A stretch of 64,000 nucleotides of DNA, from contig NZ_LSYT01000011.1 in assembly GCF_001602525.1 (NCBI RefSeq), positions 1 through 64,000 of the forward strand, written 5' to 3'. The position numbers and the translations under genes are program-made. The notes beneath the pieces are model-generated. The model ran no database searches. It was given only the letters and a program-made list of their open reading frames with translations, and was not told where the DNA came from. The stretch's first letter is position 1. Every line of letters begins with the position of its first letter. Below are positions 22,820 through 31,150 of this stretch, one piece after another. This stretch comes from Flavobacterium chilense. Lineage in GTDB: Bacteria; Bacteroidota; Bacteroidia; Flavobacteriales; Flavobacteriaceae.

Positions 22820-22851
22820 CAAATATAGGAATTAAAAAAATAATTAATCAA
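22820..22851 (-). promoter_or_regulatory. Promoter of HU gene
   Basis: On the minus strand TTG (22851-22849) and TATATTTG (22827-22820) are separated by 21 bp, at the long end of the accepted spacing. The leader would be about 45 bases. Confidence 0.45.
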
Positions 22852-22884
22852 GCTAATTCGTTAAATTTTAATTACATAAACATT

Positions 22885-22892
22885 TACTTTTG
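22885..22892 (+). promoter_or_regulatory. -7 box for mutY
   Basis: TACTTTTG matches TAnnTTTG, ending 18 bp before the mutY ATG at 22911. It supports that ATG as the start, because a start at the upstream TTG (22890) would overlap the promoter. No TTG element is seen upstream. Confidence 0.4.
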
Positions 22893-22910
22893 TATTCTAA
22901 GTATTTTGCA

Positions 22911-23957
22911 ATGAATTTTTCTAACATATTGATAAAATGGTATTTACAGAACAAGCGTGATTTACCGTGGCGAAAAACGACCAATCCGTACCATATTTGG
23001 CTCTCAGAAATTATGCTGCAGCAGACCAGAGTTGCGCAGGGAATGCCTTACTTTTTTGCATTTACACAGGAATTTCCTACTGTTTTTGACCTGTCAAATG
23101 CCTCCGAAGAGCAGGTTTTGAAACTTTGGCAGGGATTAGGATACTATTCTCGTGCCAGAAATTTGCATAAAACGGCTCAATATGTCGCAAATGAGCTAGA
23201 TGGAGTTTTTCCGGATAATTTTAAAAATTTATTAAAATTAAAAGGTGTTGGTGAATATACAGCAGCGGCAATTGCTTCTTTTTCTTATAATGAAGCTGTT
23301 CCTGTTGTTGATGGAAATGTATTTCGTGTACTTTCCCGTTATTTTGATATCGAATCGGATATTGCTTTGCCTGCAACTAAAAAAGAGTTTACAGAACTGG
23401 CACAGGAATTAATGCCAAAAGATAACCCGGCTATTTTTAATCAGGCTATTATGGAGTTTGGTGCTTTGCAATGTGTACCTAAAAGTCCGGATTGTACGGT
23501 TTGTGTTTTTAATGATAGTTGTGTGGCACTTCAGAAAAAGAAAGTTTCGGTATTACCTGTAAAATCTAAAAAACTTAAAGTAACCAATCGTTTCTTTAAT
23601 TACCTGGTTTTAGAAGATGTTTTGGGAAATACCTTAATTCAAAAAAGAACAGCTAAAGGAATTTGGCACAACTTATATGAGTTTCCTCTTTTTGAAACTA
23701 CTGAAATTGCAGGATTTGACATTGTTTCAAATGCAGTTCGAAATGATGTTTTTTCTTCCTATACTATATTAGGTATAGAAGAATGTACTGAAGCGACAGT
23801 AATCCATAAACTTTCGCATCAACATCTTCATATTCAGTTCTGGAAGGTTAAAATTGCGGAAACTATTAAAAATGGATTGAATATCAGTGATTTAAAAACT
23901 TTTCCTTTTCCTATAGTGATTTATAATTTTATTGAAAAGCAGGAAATAAATTGCTAA
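22911..23957 (+). CDS. mutY: A/G-specific adenine glycosylase MutY
   Basis: Removes adenine mispaired with 8-oxoguanine in base excision repair. The 348-residue protein has the helix-hairpin-helix LKLKGVGEYTAAAIASF with the catalytic Asp in VVDGNVFRVL, the iron-sulfur cluster cysteines (CVPKSPDCTVCVFNDSC, spacing 6-2-5), and a NUDIX-like C-terminal domain from about 220. The ATG at 22911 (MNFSNILIKWY) is preferred over an upstream TTG that overlaps the -7 box. It is followed by ssb after 37 bp. Confidence 0.95.
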   Translation: MNFSNILIKWYLQNKRDLPWRKTTNPYHIWLSEIMLQQTRVAQGMPYFFAFTQEFPTVFDLSNASEEQVLKLWQGLGYYSRARNLHKTAQYVANELDGVFPDNFKNLLKLKGVGEYTAAAIASFSYNEAVPVVDGNVFRVLSRYFDIESDIALPATKKEFTELAQELMPKDNPAIFNQAIMEFGALQCVPKSPDCTVCVFNDSCVALQKKKVSVLPVKSKKLKVTNRFFNYLVLEDVLGNTLIQKRTAKGIWHNLYEFPLFETTEIAGFDIVSNAVRNDVFSSYTILGIEECTEATVIHKLSHQHLHIQFWKVKIAETIKNGLNISDLKTFPFPIVIYNFIEKQEINC

Positions 23958-23964
23958 AAAAATG

Positions 23965-23972
23965 TATCTTTG
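23965..23972 (+). promoter_or_regulatory. -7 box for ssb
   Basis: TATCTTTG matches TAnnTTTG and ends 22 bp before the ssb start codon, giving ssb a possible promoter of its own. The TTG element is not evident at the expected spacing. Confidence 0.4.
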
Positions 23973-23994
23973 GGATAAATACCACTAAATAATT

Positions 23995-24435
23995 ATGAAC
24001 GGAACATTAAATAAAGTGATGCTAATTGGCCATTTAGGTGATGATGTAAAAATGCATTATTTTGATGGAGGAAATTGCATTGGGCGTTTTCAATTGGCTA
24101 CAAACGAAGTTTATATCAATAAAACGACCAATGAAAAAATAACTTCAACCGAGTGGCATAACTTAGTTGTACGCAATAAAGCGGCCGAAATTTGCGAAAA
24201 ATATCTTTCTAAAGGAGATAAGATTTATGTTGAAGGACGTATCAAATCAAGGCAGTGGCAAGCCGAAGATGGTACAACGAAATATACTACAGAAATTCAG
24301 GTTACGGAGTTTACTTTCTTGACTACCAAAAAAGAAACTGGAAATCATAAGCCACATCAGGATACTGAATCCGCAAAAAACACTAACTTTGATGCGACGA
24401 ATGAAGGCTTACCTGTAAATGATTTGCCTTTTTGA
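23995..24435 (+). CDS. ssb: Single-stranded DNA-binding protein
   Basis: Coats single-stranded DNA in replication, recombination and repair. The 146-residue protein has an OB fold over residues 1-110 (MNGTLNKVMLIGHLGDDVK, TEWHNLVVRNKAAEICEKYL) and a disordered tail ending NDLPF, the acidic tip that docks partner proteins. In this cluster it lies between mutY and gldE. Confidence 0.95.
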   Translation: MNGTLNKVMLIGHLGDDVKMHYFDGGNCIGRFQLATNEVYINKTTNEKITSTEWHNLVVRNKAAEICEKYLSKGDKIYVEGRIKSRQWQAEDGTTKYTTEIQVTEFTFLTTKKETGNHKPHQDTESAKNTNFDATNEGLPVNDLPF

Positions 24436-24458
24436 TTGTTTAACTAATCTTCTTTAAT

Positions 24459-25754
24459 TTGGACCCGGAGCCCAGTTTATTTTTTGCTACAACTTTAGAC
24501 GTCAATTTAATTATTGGTTTTGTCGGAATATTTGTTTTGCTGTTTTTGTCAGCAATCGTTTCAGGTGCCGAAGTAGCACTTTTTTCTTTATCTCAAAAAG
24601 ATATTGACGATACTTTACAGGAAAACCTTTCAAAGGGAAAAATTATTTCTAATCTTTTAGATAAACCCAAAAAACTTTTAGCGACCTTATTAGTAGCCAA
24701 TAACTTTTTTAATATTGGTGTAGTGATTTTGTTCTCTTTGATTGGGCAAAACATTTTTGCTCAGATAAGTTCCCCTGTAATAAAGTTCATTCTCGAAATA
24801 ATTTTAGTTACCTCTCTGATTTTATTATTTGGCGAAGTTTTACCTAAAATTTATGCCAGTCGTAACAATATAAAATTTGCAAAACGCGTTGCATACCCAA
24901 TTGCTGTTTTAGATAAATTACTCTCTCCAATTAGTTTGCCTATGCGTAGTGTTACGCTATATTTGCACCATAAACTGGGGAAACAAAAAAACAGTTTTTC
25001 GATAAACCAGCTTTCGCAGGCCCTGGAACTTACAGATTCTGAAGGAACATCAAGTGAAGAACAAAAAATACTGGAAGGAATTGTTTCTTTTGGAAACACA
25101 GATACTAAACAGGTTATGAGTCCAAGGATCGATATTTTTGCATTAGAAGTATCAGAATCATTTAGTGCCATTTGTCCTAAAATAATCGAGAAAGGATTTT
25201 CGAGAATTCCGGTTTATCGTGATAATATAGATCAGATAGAAGGTGTTTTGTTCGTAAAAGATTTGTTGCCTCATATTGACAAAGAAGAATTTGACTGGAC
25301 AACTTTAGTAAGAGAGGCCTTTTTTGTTCCGGAAAACAAAAAACTGGATAATTTGTTAAAGGATTTTCAGAGCCTTAAAAGCCATTTAGCAATTGTGGTG
25401 GATGAATATGGCGGAACTTCGGGATTAGTGTCTTTAGAAGATGTTATTGAGGAAATAGTAGGGGATATTAGTGATGAATTTGATGATGAAAATTTAAATT
25501 TCTCTCAAATTGATGAAAAAAACTTCCTTTTTGAAGGAAAAATAAACATGAAGGATTTTTACAGAATCGTTGATGTCAACGAAGATGTTTTTGAATCCCG
25601 TAAAGGAGAAGCCGAAACACTGGCAGGATTTATTTTAGAAGTTCTGGGTAATTTTCCTAAAAAAGATCAAAAAATTGCTTTTGAAAACTGTGTCTTTACT
25701 ATAGAAACTGTCGATAAAAAGCGTGTAAAACAAATAAAAGTAACAATAGATTAG
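24459..25754 (+). CDS. gldE: Gliding motility protein GldE (CNNM/CorC family)
   Basis: A 431-residue inner-membrane protein linked to gliding motility in Flavobacterium, where it works with GldD. The DUF21 domain covers about 15-190 with several membrane segments (IIGFVGIFVLLFLSAIVSGA, LEIILVTSLILLFGEVLPKI), followed by two CBS domains at about 205-330 (QVMSPRIDIFALE, AIVVDEYGGTSGLVSLEDV) and a CorC_HlyC domain at the end. The start is TTG at 24459. Its stop codon is one base before the gldD start, so the two are translationally linked. Transport function for CorC relatives is disputed. Confidence 0.93.
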   Translation: MDPEPSLFFATTLDVNLIIGFVGIFVLLFLSAIVSGAEVALFSLSQKDIDDTLQENLSKGKIISNLLDKPKKLLATLLVANNFFNIGVVILFSLIGQNIFAQISSPVIKFILEIILVTSLILLFGEVLPKIYASRNNIKFAKRVAYPIAVLDKLLSPISLPMRSVTLYLHHKLGKQKNSFSINQLSQALELTDSEGTSSEEQKILEGIVSFGNTDTKQVMSPRIDIFALEVSESFSAICPKIIEKGFSRIPVYRDNIDQIEGVLFVKDLLPHIDKEEFDWTTLVREAFFVPENKKLDNLLKDFQSLKSHLAIVVDEYGGTSGLVSLEDVIEEIVGDISDEFDDENLNFSQIDEKNFLFEGKINMKDFYRIVDVNEDVFESRKGEAETLAGFILEVLGNFPKKDQKIAFENCVFTIETVDKKRVKQIKVTID

Positions 25755-25755
25755 A

Positions 25756-26316
25756 ATGTTAAAAAAAACAATTTCAATAGCGACAATTTTACTGGCATTG
25801 ACTGTTTTAAGTTGCAAGGATGATGTAGTACCTAAACCGGCTGGTTTTTTACGTTTAGATTATCCCGAAGCAAAATATGTTGGTTTCGAAAATACTTGTC
25901 CGTTTACTTTTGAAATGAATGAAGCTGCTGTAATTAAAGGGGAAAAAGATTGTGGATTTGCCATTACTTACCCAAAAATGAAAGCAACAATTTATCTGAC
26001 ATATAAGCCAGTACATGGCGATATACAAAAATTGCTTAAAGATGCTCAGAAGTTAACTTACGAGCATGTGATTAAGGCAGATGATATATTGGAACAGCCC
26101 TATTTAAATCCTCAAAAAAAGGTTTACGGAATGTTCTATCAGGTTGACGGAAATGCTGCTACAAACTCACAATTTTATGTTACAGATAGTACAAAGCACT
26201 TTATAACAGGGTCTGTTTACTTTTATGCAAAACCCAATTTTGATTCGGTTATGCCGGCGGCAAGTTATATTCGGAATGATATGCAAAGGCTGATGGAAAC
26301 ATTGAAATGGAAATAA
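25756..26316 (+). CDS. gldD: Gliding motility lipoprotein GldD
   Basis: A 186-residue lipoprotein required for gliding in F. johnsoniae and present in most gliding Bacteroidetes. The signal peptide ends TVLSC, lipid on the cysteine at about 20, then KDDVVPKPAGFLRLDYPEA, a typical GldD stretch. It directly follows gldE in one transcription unit and is closed by a strong terminator. Confidence 0.93.
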   Translation: MLKKTISIATILLALTVLSCKDDVVPKPAGFLRLDYPEAKYVGFENTCPFTFEMNEAAVIKGEKDCGFAITYPKMKATIYLTYKPVHGDIQKLLKDAQKLTYEHVIKADDILEQPYLNPQKKVYGMFYQVDGNAATNSQFYVTDSTKHFITGSVYFYAKPNFDSVMPAASYIRNDMQRLMETLKWK

Positions 26317-26346
26317 AAAAAGAATCCAATTTGGATTCTTTTTTTG
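26315..26346 (+). terminator. Terminator of gldE-gldD
   Basis: AAGAATCCAA and TTGGATTCTT form a perfect stem flanked by an A-run and a T-run of seven, directly at the gldD stop codon. Confidence 0.88.
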
Positions 26347-26355
26347 TCTAAATTT

Positions 26356-26387
26356 CTTTGCGTTCACGAGCAAGATGCTCGCGGCAG
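26356..26387. repeat. Left hairpin repeat bounding accessory gene
   Basis: CTTTGCGTTCACGAGCAAGA followed by TGCTCGCGGCAGCA forms a small hairpin (GAGCA/TGCTC). An inverted copy with two substitutions and a 2-bp gap lies at 27417-27448. The two bound the unrecognised gene between them and resemble a dispersed intergenic hairpin family. Confidence 0.6.
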
Positions 26388-26398
26388 CAGTTGTAGTT

Positions 26399-26566
26399 TT
26401 AAAATCTAAATCGAAAGCTACATTTAATCAATTGCTCAAATTCAGCTTGATTAATAAATACAAAATATTCCTTGTGTTGGGCAAAAGCTTTAGGAGTTTC
26501 TGTAAATATAAAAAAGGAATTTTCGCTTTTATTAATAGCGAAATAATTTGTCAGCTTTTGATGAAG
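26399..26566 (-). pseudogene. Start-less reading frame, possible gene remnant
   Basis: On the minus strand a frame with no ATG reads about 55 residues to a stop at 26399. Its product includes NYFAINKSENSFFIFTETPK and YFVFINQAEFEQLIK, which look protein-like in composition. It overlaps the last codons of the gene at 26551 in another frame and has no start codon, so it may be the C-terminal remnant of a gene cut by the accessory insertion, or a frameshifted continuation. I do not recognise the family. Confidence 0.35.
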
Positions 26567-27261
26567 TCATAACTCAGAAAACCATCATCACTATTGAATG
26601 TGTTAGGTTCTTCTGATTCCTTTAAATCAAAATTGTCAGTTTTGTTGTTTTTCAGCAAGATAATTTCATGCTTAATATCGCTTTCAGTCTTTGATGTATT
26701 TATCTTTACAGAATAGATGTCTTTGGAATCTCTATCAAGAAGAAAAATTTTTAATATTAATTCTTTGTAATCATCAATTGTATAATATCCATTTTCATCT
26801 AATTCAATATATCGGTCTGAAGGCAAAATATCTTCAATTGTTATGTCACTCGTGATTATTTGATATTTATGCCCCATTGATTTCATATGATTGATATCAT
26901 GATTAAATGGAACTTCATCAACTTGATGTTTCTCTAACAACTGTTCAATTGAATTACAGATTGTCTTGTAACTATTGTCTTTGTTGCGGTCAATAAACGT
27001 AATATAATTTTCAGGTGATATAAGTAATACCTTGTCGTTATCGTTAAAATTAAACTCTTCAGCAAAAGGTATATCTTTTAAATCTGGATAACTATTTAAC
27101 AATTCTCCATACATATTTTGGATTGTATAAGGAACATCATCCTTATAAAAATCAGTAAGTAATCTGAAAGTTGAACAATTGCCTACATAAATTAGATCAT
27201 TTACTCGACTATATAATTCTTTAAACAACGGATGTCGTTCCTCTATTGTTTTTTGGTTCAT
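26551..27261 (-). CDS. Hypothetical protein with 19-A tract at its start
   Basis: An unrecognised, soluble-looking 236-residue protein. The start is the ATG at 27261 (MNQKTIEERHPLFKELYSRV); the frame continues upstream through a run of lysine codons that is only the poly-A tract. It is acidic and rich in Asn, Asp and Ile, with no signal peptide or membrane segment. It lies alone, between gldD and the HMA lipoprotein, bounded by inverted hairpin repeats. This context suggests an accessory gene. It could be an immunity or nuclease-like protein, but nothing in the sequence shows this. Confidence 0.5.
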   Translation of the reverse strand: MNQKTIEERHPLFKELYSRVNDLIYVGNCSTFRLLTDFYKDDVPYTIQNMYGELLNSYPDLKDIPFAEEFNFNDNDKVLLISPENYITFIDRNKDNSYKTICNSIEQLLEKHQVDEVPFNHDINHMKSMGHKYQIITSDITIEDILPSDRYIELDENGYYTIDDYKELILKIFLLDRDSKDIYSVKINTSKTESDIKHEIILLKNNKTDNFDLKESEEPNTFNSDDGFLSYDFIKS

Positions 27262-27279
27262 TTTTTTTTTTTTTTTTTT
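27262..27279 (-). repeat. Homopolymer tract directly upstream of start codon
   Basis: On the minus strand 18 consecutive A bases run straight into the A of the ATG (19 in all). Such tracts change length readily by slippage. Here a change would not alter the reading frame, but could vary leader spacing and translation, since A-rich leaders help initiation in Bacteroidetes. Confidence 0.8.
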
Positions 27280-27416
27280 GGAGTGATATAAAATTACTGC
27301 TAACAATTTAAACTTTTCGATGTGGTGTAAATAGAATTCCATCAGGCTGTAATGTCAACTAAATATATGATTAAAAGTTTTTTTTGTATTTCATTGTACA
27401 TATTTATTCTTCCCCA

Positions 27417-27448
27417 TGCTGGCGAGCATTTTGCTCGTGAATGCAAAG
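27417..27448. repeat. Right hairpin repeat bounding accessory gene
   Basis: TGCTGGCGAGCATTTTGCTC followed by GTGAATGCAAAG is the inverted counterpart of 26356-26387. It lies just before the terminator of the next gene. Confidence 0.6.
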
Positions 27449-27468
27449 TTTGTTAGCAAATATAAATT

Positions 27469-27499
27469 AAAAAGGCGTTCAAATTTGAACGCCTTTTTT
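27469..27499. terminator. Terminator after HMA lipoprotein gene
   Basis: GGCGTTCAAA and TTTGAACGCC form a perfect palindrome flanked by A- and T-runs, 18 bp past the stop codon of the minus-strand gene at 27518. It can act in both directions. Confidence 0.88.
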
Positions 27500-27517
27500 A
27501 ATTGTTGAATTTCGAAT

Positions 27518-27901
27518 TTAAGATTTAAAATTCAAAACCTTATATGTTTTTCCGTCTCCGGTTGCCTGAACAACTTTGGTTAGGTTTTCTTGATTTTGAA
27601 CAGTTTTGTCAAATACAACAGTAGCTGTTTTTTTATCAAAATCAACAGTAGCTTTTTCTACTCCGTCTAAATTCGATAATTCTTTTTCGATTGTTTTGGC
27701 ACATCCCATAGCGCAGGTCATTCCTTCGATGGTGAAACTTGCAGTTTGTGCGTTTTCAGCAGCAATTACTTTATGTTCTTTTGGAGCTTCTTTTTCGGCT
27801 TGAGCTTTAATTAAAGCTAAGCTTTTATCTTCTTCTTTTTTGCAGCTTACTAATACTAAACTTGCTATGGCGAAAGTTGCTATAATCTTCGTAAATTTCA
27901 T
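27518..27901 (-). CDS. Heavy-metal-associated domain lipoprotein
   Basis: A 127-residue lipoprotein with one HMA fold. The signal peptide ends SLVLVSC (lipid on C20). The metal-binding loop reads GMTCAMGCAKTIE, an extended version of the usual GMTCxxC, with a third residue between the cysteines. The ferredoxin-like fold follows (VEKATVDFDKKTATVVF). It could carry copper or mercury in the periplasm. It stands alone, divergent from the EamA gene. Confidence 0.88.
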   Translation of the reverse strand: MKFTKIIATFAIASLVLVSCKKEEDKSLALIKAQAEKEAPKEHKVIAAENAQTASFTIEGMTCAMGCAKTIEKELSNLDGVEKATVDFDKKTATVVFDKTVQNQENLTKVVQATGDGKTYKVLNFKS

Positions 27902-28002
27902 TATATATGATTTTAATTAGACAGTTGTATTCTTTGCAAAATTAATAAAAATGAAGTGGTCAGTTCATAAAATTATTACAAATTTGCAGTAAAATACGTT
28001 TT

Positions 28003-28869
28003 ATGGATGCAAAGCAATTAAAGTGGCTTTATTTATTTGTGCTTTCACTTATTTGGGGAAGCTCTTTTATTTTAATAAAAAGAGGTTTGGTAGGATTAAC
28101 AGCTGTTCAGGTGGGATCTTTCCGAATTATTTTTGCGGCTTTGTTTCTGTTGATCGTTGGCTTTAAAAGTTTGAAGAAGATTTCGCGCAGACAATGGAAA
28201 TTTGTCGCGATAACGTCTGTTTTTGGCACTTTTACTCCGGCATATCTTTTTGCCATTGCAGAAACTCAGGTTGACAGTTCAATCGTTGCAATATTAAACT
28301 CGCTTACACCTTTGAATACATTGGTTTTGGGAATAATTGCTTTTGGAATCCAATTTCAAAAACGACAGGTTTTAGGCGTTTTTGTGGGGTTAGCAGGCTG
28401 TTTACTGCTGGTTTTAAGCGGAGCTTCATCTCATCCCGGTCAAAACTATTATTATGTGATTTTGGTGGTAATTGCTACACTTTGTTATGCTATAAATGTA
28501 AATTTAATCAAGAAGTACTTATCTGATCTGAACTCATTGAGTATCACAACAGGGAATTTTGCAGTTTTACTTTTACCGGCACTTATTATCTTAAGTACGA
28601 CAGATATTTCACAAAGAATAAATATAGATATTACACAGCATTCCATTTTCTTCGTAATGATTTTAGGTGTTTTAGGAACCGGAATAGCGAATGTATTGTT
28701 TTTTAAATTAATACAAATGTCTTCGCCTGTGTTTGCAACATCAGTAACGTATTTAATTCCTATAGTTGCTTTTTTCTGGGGATTAATGGATAATGAAATG
28801 CTAACGCCAATTCAGTTTTTTGGTGCCTTTATTATTCTGATAGGAGTTTATTTGTCAGCTAAGAAGTAG
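28003..28869 (+). CDS. EamA/DMT-family transporter
   Basis: A 288-residue inner-membrane protein with about ten membrane segments in two EamA repeats. The first opens LYLFVLSLIWGSSFILIKRG and the second starts near 150 (YYVILVVIATLCYAINVNLI). The family exports amino acids or other small metabolites; the substrate here cannot be read. It stands alone and ends before a palindromic repeat and terminator. Confidence 0.9.
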   Translation: MDAKQLKWLYLFVLSLIWGSSFILIKRGLVGLTAVQVGSFRIIFAALFLLIVGFKSLKKISRRQWKFVAITSVFGTFTPAYLFAIAETQVDSSIVAILNSLTPLNTLVLGIIAFGIQFQKRQVLGVFVGLAGCLLLVLSGASSHPGQNYYYVILVVIATLCYAINVNLIKKYLSDLNSLSITTGNFAVLLLPALIILSTTDISQRINIDITQHSIFFVMILGVLGTGIANVLFFKLIQMSSPVFATSVTYLIPIVAFFWGLMDNEMLTPIQFFGAFIILIGVYLSAKK

Positions 28870-28918
28870 TTTTAGTTGTGAAATGTGAAATGTGATTTGT
28901 AAAATGACTATGAATGTT

Positions 28919-28980
28919 AGCCTGAGCGAAGTTGAAGGGAGTGTCAACCGGAACGAAGCTTCGACTCCGCTCAGCCTGAC
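28919..28980. repeat. Dispersed palindrome, CTTCGACTCCGCTCAGCCTG type
   Basis: AGCCTGAGCGAAGTTGAAG at 28919-28937 pairs with CTTCGACTCCGCTCAGCCT at 28959-28977, with two mismatches. It belongs to the family at 20337-20395. Confidence 0.75.
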
Positions 28981-28990
28981 AAAACAGTAT

Positions 28991-29034
28991 AAAAAAAAGC
29001 TCTCTCAAAGTTTTGTACTTTGAGAGAGCTTTAT
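28991..29034. terminator. Bidirectional terminator between EamA and M16 genes
   Basis: AAGCTCTCTCAAAG (28997-29010) pairs exactly with CTTTGAGAGAGCTT (29018-29031). An A-run precedes it, which reads as a T-run for the minus-strand peptidase operon. Confidence 0.85.
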
Positions 29035-29089
29035 AAGGAAATCATCCCAGAGCTTTTGCAGCTCTGAGTCTTTGTGCCTTTGAGTCTTT

Positions 29090-31138
29090 CTATAAGAAAT
29101 CTTTATCCGAAACTCCTTCGTTTATTTTAATGTCAGACATTTTGATATCCAATTCAAAGCCTACATTCTGAACTAAGTTAAAGGGAACTTTTACACCTTT
29201 TACTTCTCTGTAATCATTGAAGTTTGTAATTTGTGTTGCAGACTTTCCGCCTTGTTCACGTACCTTAGATTCTGCTACTTTCAAGCCTGATTTAACATCA
29301 TAAAAATAAGTTGTTTTGTCATCTTTTATGGCATAAGCATCGCTTCCGTTTATTGGTTCGATTCTGTCTACTTTTAAATCTGTTCTTTTTACAAGTTGTA
29401 ATTCTTCAAAAGGAGCAGCATTCGCTTTCATTTCGACAAGATCGTTTCCTTCAAGATTTTTGCGTTGTCCTTGTTGTTCTATGTAAGCACCTTTTTCATT
29501 TACAACCTGTTTCATTAAATTCATTGTTCCCATTGCAAGCGAAACCATCATTTTTCCTTTTGAATCTAATTTAGAAGTAAAAGTTAAAGGAGTTGGAGCT
29601 TGTGGAATCGTAGTTGAACCGTTCATAGATAAAGTTTTTACAGTAGCAACTACTTTCTCTCCTCCAATTGCTTTTAGGTAATTCTCGAAAACGGTTTTGG
29701 CTGTAATTCCTGCCGGAACTTCTTTTTTAGTTACAGGCTTTTCAACAGGATTTCCGTATTTGTCAAAATAAAAAATCGGAATTTGTAGTTTTTCTAAACC
29801 TGTAAGTATGTCAGAGCCTTTTCCGACAATTACGATCCTCATATTGTCTAATAAGAAATATTTGTTGGCAACACGATAAATATCATCTGCCGTAACGTTG
29901 TTTACAGTCTGAATGTATTTTTCGTAGAAATCTACAGGAAGCTTTTCGGTTTCAATGTTTAAGGCGTATCGGGCAACAGTTTGTGGTTTTTCAACCTGCA
30001 TTACAAATCGTCCAATGTATCCCGCTTTCACATTTCGTAGCATTTCTTCAGTAACTTTTTCGGTTCTGATTCGTTTAATTTCTTTTATAAACTGAACAAC
30101 TGCGCTATCGGTAACGGTATTTCTAACGGCAGATGAAGCTTTGAATTTTGTTACATATTTCCCGGCTCCAATGCTTGAACTTGCGCCATATGTCCAGGCG
30201 TGTTGTTCACGTAAATTCATGTTTAGGTAACTATTAAAATCACCTCCTAAAATTTGATTGGCAATAACTGCAGGGAAAAAATCAGGATCGCTCATTTTTA
30301 GATTAACTGTATTTACCAATGAGATCTCAGATTGTACTGCATTGGGAACGTCTACAAAGTCAATTTGAAGTTTAGAAGCATTCTCCGGATTTGGATAGCT
30401 GTTTTTTGGAGCAGCTTGCTTTTTCCATCCGCCAAAAAGTTTTTCTACAGCTGCTTTTGTTTCTTTAAATTTAATGTCGCCAATGATAACTAGATAAGCA
30501 TTTTCAGGAACAAAATAAGTAGAGTAGTTAGTCTGAACATCAGCAAGTGTAACATTTTTTACAGTTTCTTCTGAAAGATATTCTCCTGAAGGGTGATTTC
30601 TTCCAAAGGCTAAAACATCAACAACTCTGCCTGCAATTGCCGGAACACTTTTCTCGTCGGCTTTAAGACCTTCCAGTAATTTTGCTTTTTCCTTGTCAAA
30701 TTCAGTTTGGGTGAAGTTAGGTTGTAAAGCGCCTTCGGCCAAAAGTTCTAAAACACGTCCTGAATATTTAGAAAGCGAACTTGCATAAGCTCCCGAAGAT
30801 GAAAAATTGATATTAGCACCGTAAAAATCAATCTCTTCGTTAAAGGCTTCTTTGGTTGTTTTTTTAGTTCCGTTACCAATTAAACTGCTGGTTAACTCAT
30901 CAACGCCTTTTTTATTCCCTTCAGTAAAAGGAGCGTTATCTAAGGTCAGGTTAAAACTTACTCTTGGTAATTTATGATTTTCAACTACCAAAACTTTCAT
31001 ACCGTTTGCCAATACAAAAGTTTGTGGCTTTTTGATATTGACTACGGGCGCATTGCCTGGTTTTGGTTGTGGACGGTCTTGTGCTTGCATAATTCCAGTT
31101 AGGAATAAAAGGATTAAAAATGTATGTATTCTTTTCAT
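29090..31138 (-). CDS. M16 peptidase-like protein, inactive subunit with C-terminal extension
   Basis: A 682-residue secreted protein (signal peptide ending GIMQAQ) with two M16 repeats over about 35-460. The HxxEH zinc motif of the family is replaced by VDELTSS, so it should not cleave by itself; it likely pairs with the active subunit encoded 12 bp upstream. From about 480 there is an extra domain of some 200 residues (TVKTLSMNGSTTIPQAP, GLKVAESKVREQGG) that resembles outer-membrane lipoprotein-sorting or LolA-like folds. Function of the extension is inferred. Confidence 0.85.
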   Translation of the reverse strand: MKRIHTFLILLFLTGIMQAQDRPQPKPGNAPVVNIKKPQTFVLANGMKVLVVENHKLPRVSFNLTLDNAPFTEGNKKGVDELTSSLIGNGTKKTTKEAFNEEIDFYGANINFSSSGAYASSLSKYSGRVLELLAEGALQPNFTQTEFDKEKAKLLEGLKADEKSVPAIAGRVVDVLAFGRNHPSGEYLSEETVKNVTLADVQTNYSTYFVPENAYLVIIGDIKFKETKAAVEKLFGGWKKQAAPKNSYPNPENASKLQIDFVDVPNAVQSEISLVNTVNLKMSDPDFFPAVIANQILGGDFNSYLNMNLREQHAWTYGASSSIGAGKYVTKFKASSAVRNTVTDSAVVQFIKEIKRIRTEKVTEEMLRNVKAGYIGRFVMQVEKPQTVARYALNIETEKLPVDFYEKYIQTVNNVTADDIYRVANKYFLLDNMRIVIVGKGSDILTGLEKLQIPIFYFDKYGNPVEKPVTKKEVPAGITAKTVFENYLKAIGGEKVVATVKTLSMNGSTTIPQAPTPLTFTSKLDSKGKMMVSLAMGTMNLMKQVVNEKGAYIEQQGQRKNLEGNDLVEMKANAAPFEELQLVKRTDLKVDRIEPINGSDAYAIKDDKTTYFYDVKSGLKVAESKVREQGGKSATQITNFNDYREVKGVKVPFNLVQNVGFELDIKMSDIKINEGVSDKDFL

Positions 31139-31150
31139 GATTCGATGGTC

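Noticed and set aside
22890..22910. Upstream TTG start for mutY
   Set aside because: It overlaps the -7 box TACTTTTG, so translation should begin at the ATG at 22911.
26375..26572. Plus-strand open frame of 65 codons
   Set aside because: It begins within the hairpin repeat, has no promoter or family likeness, and lies opposite the more protein-like minus-strand frame.
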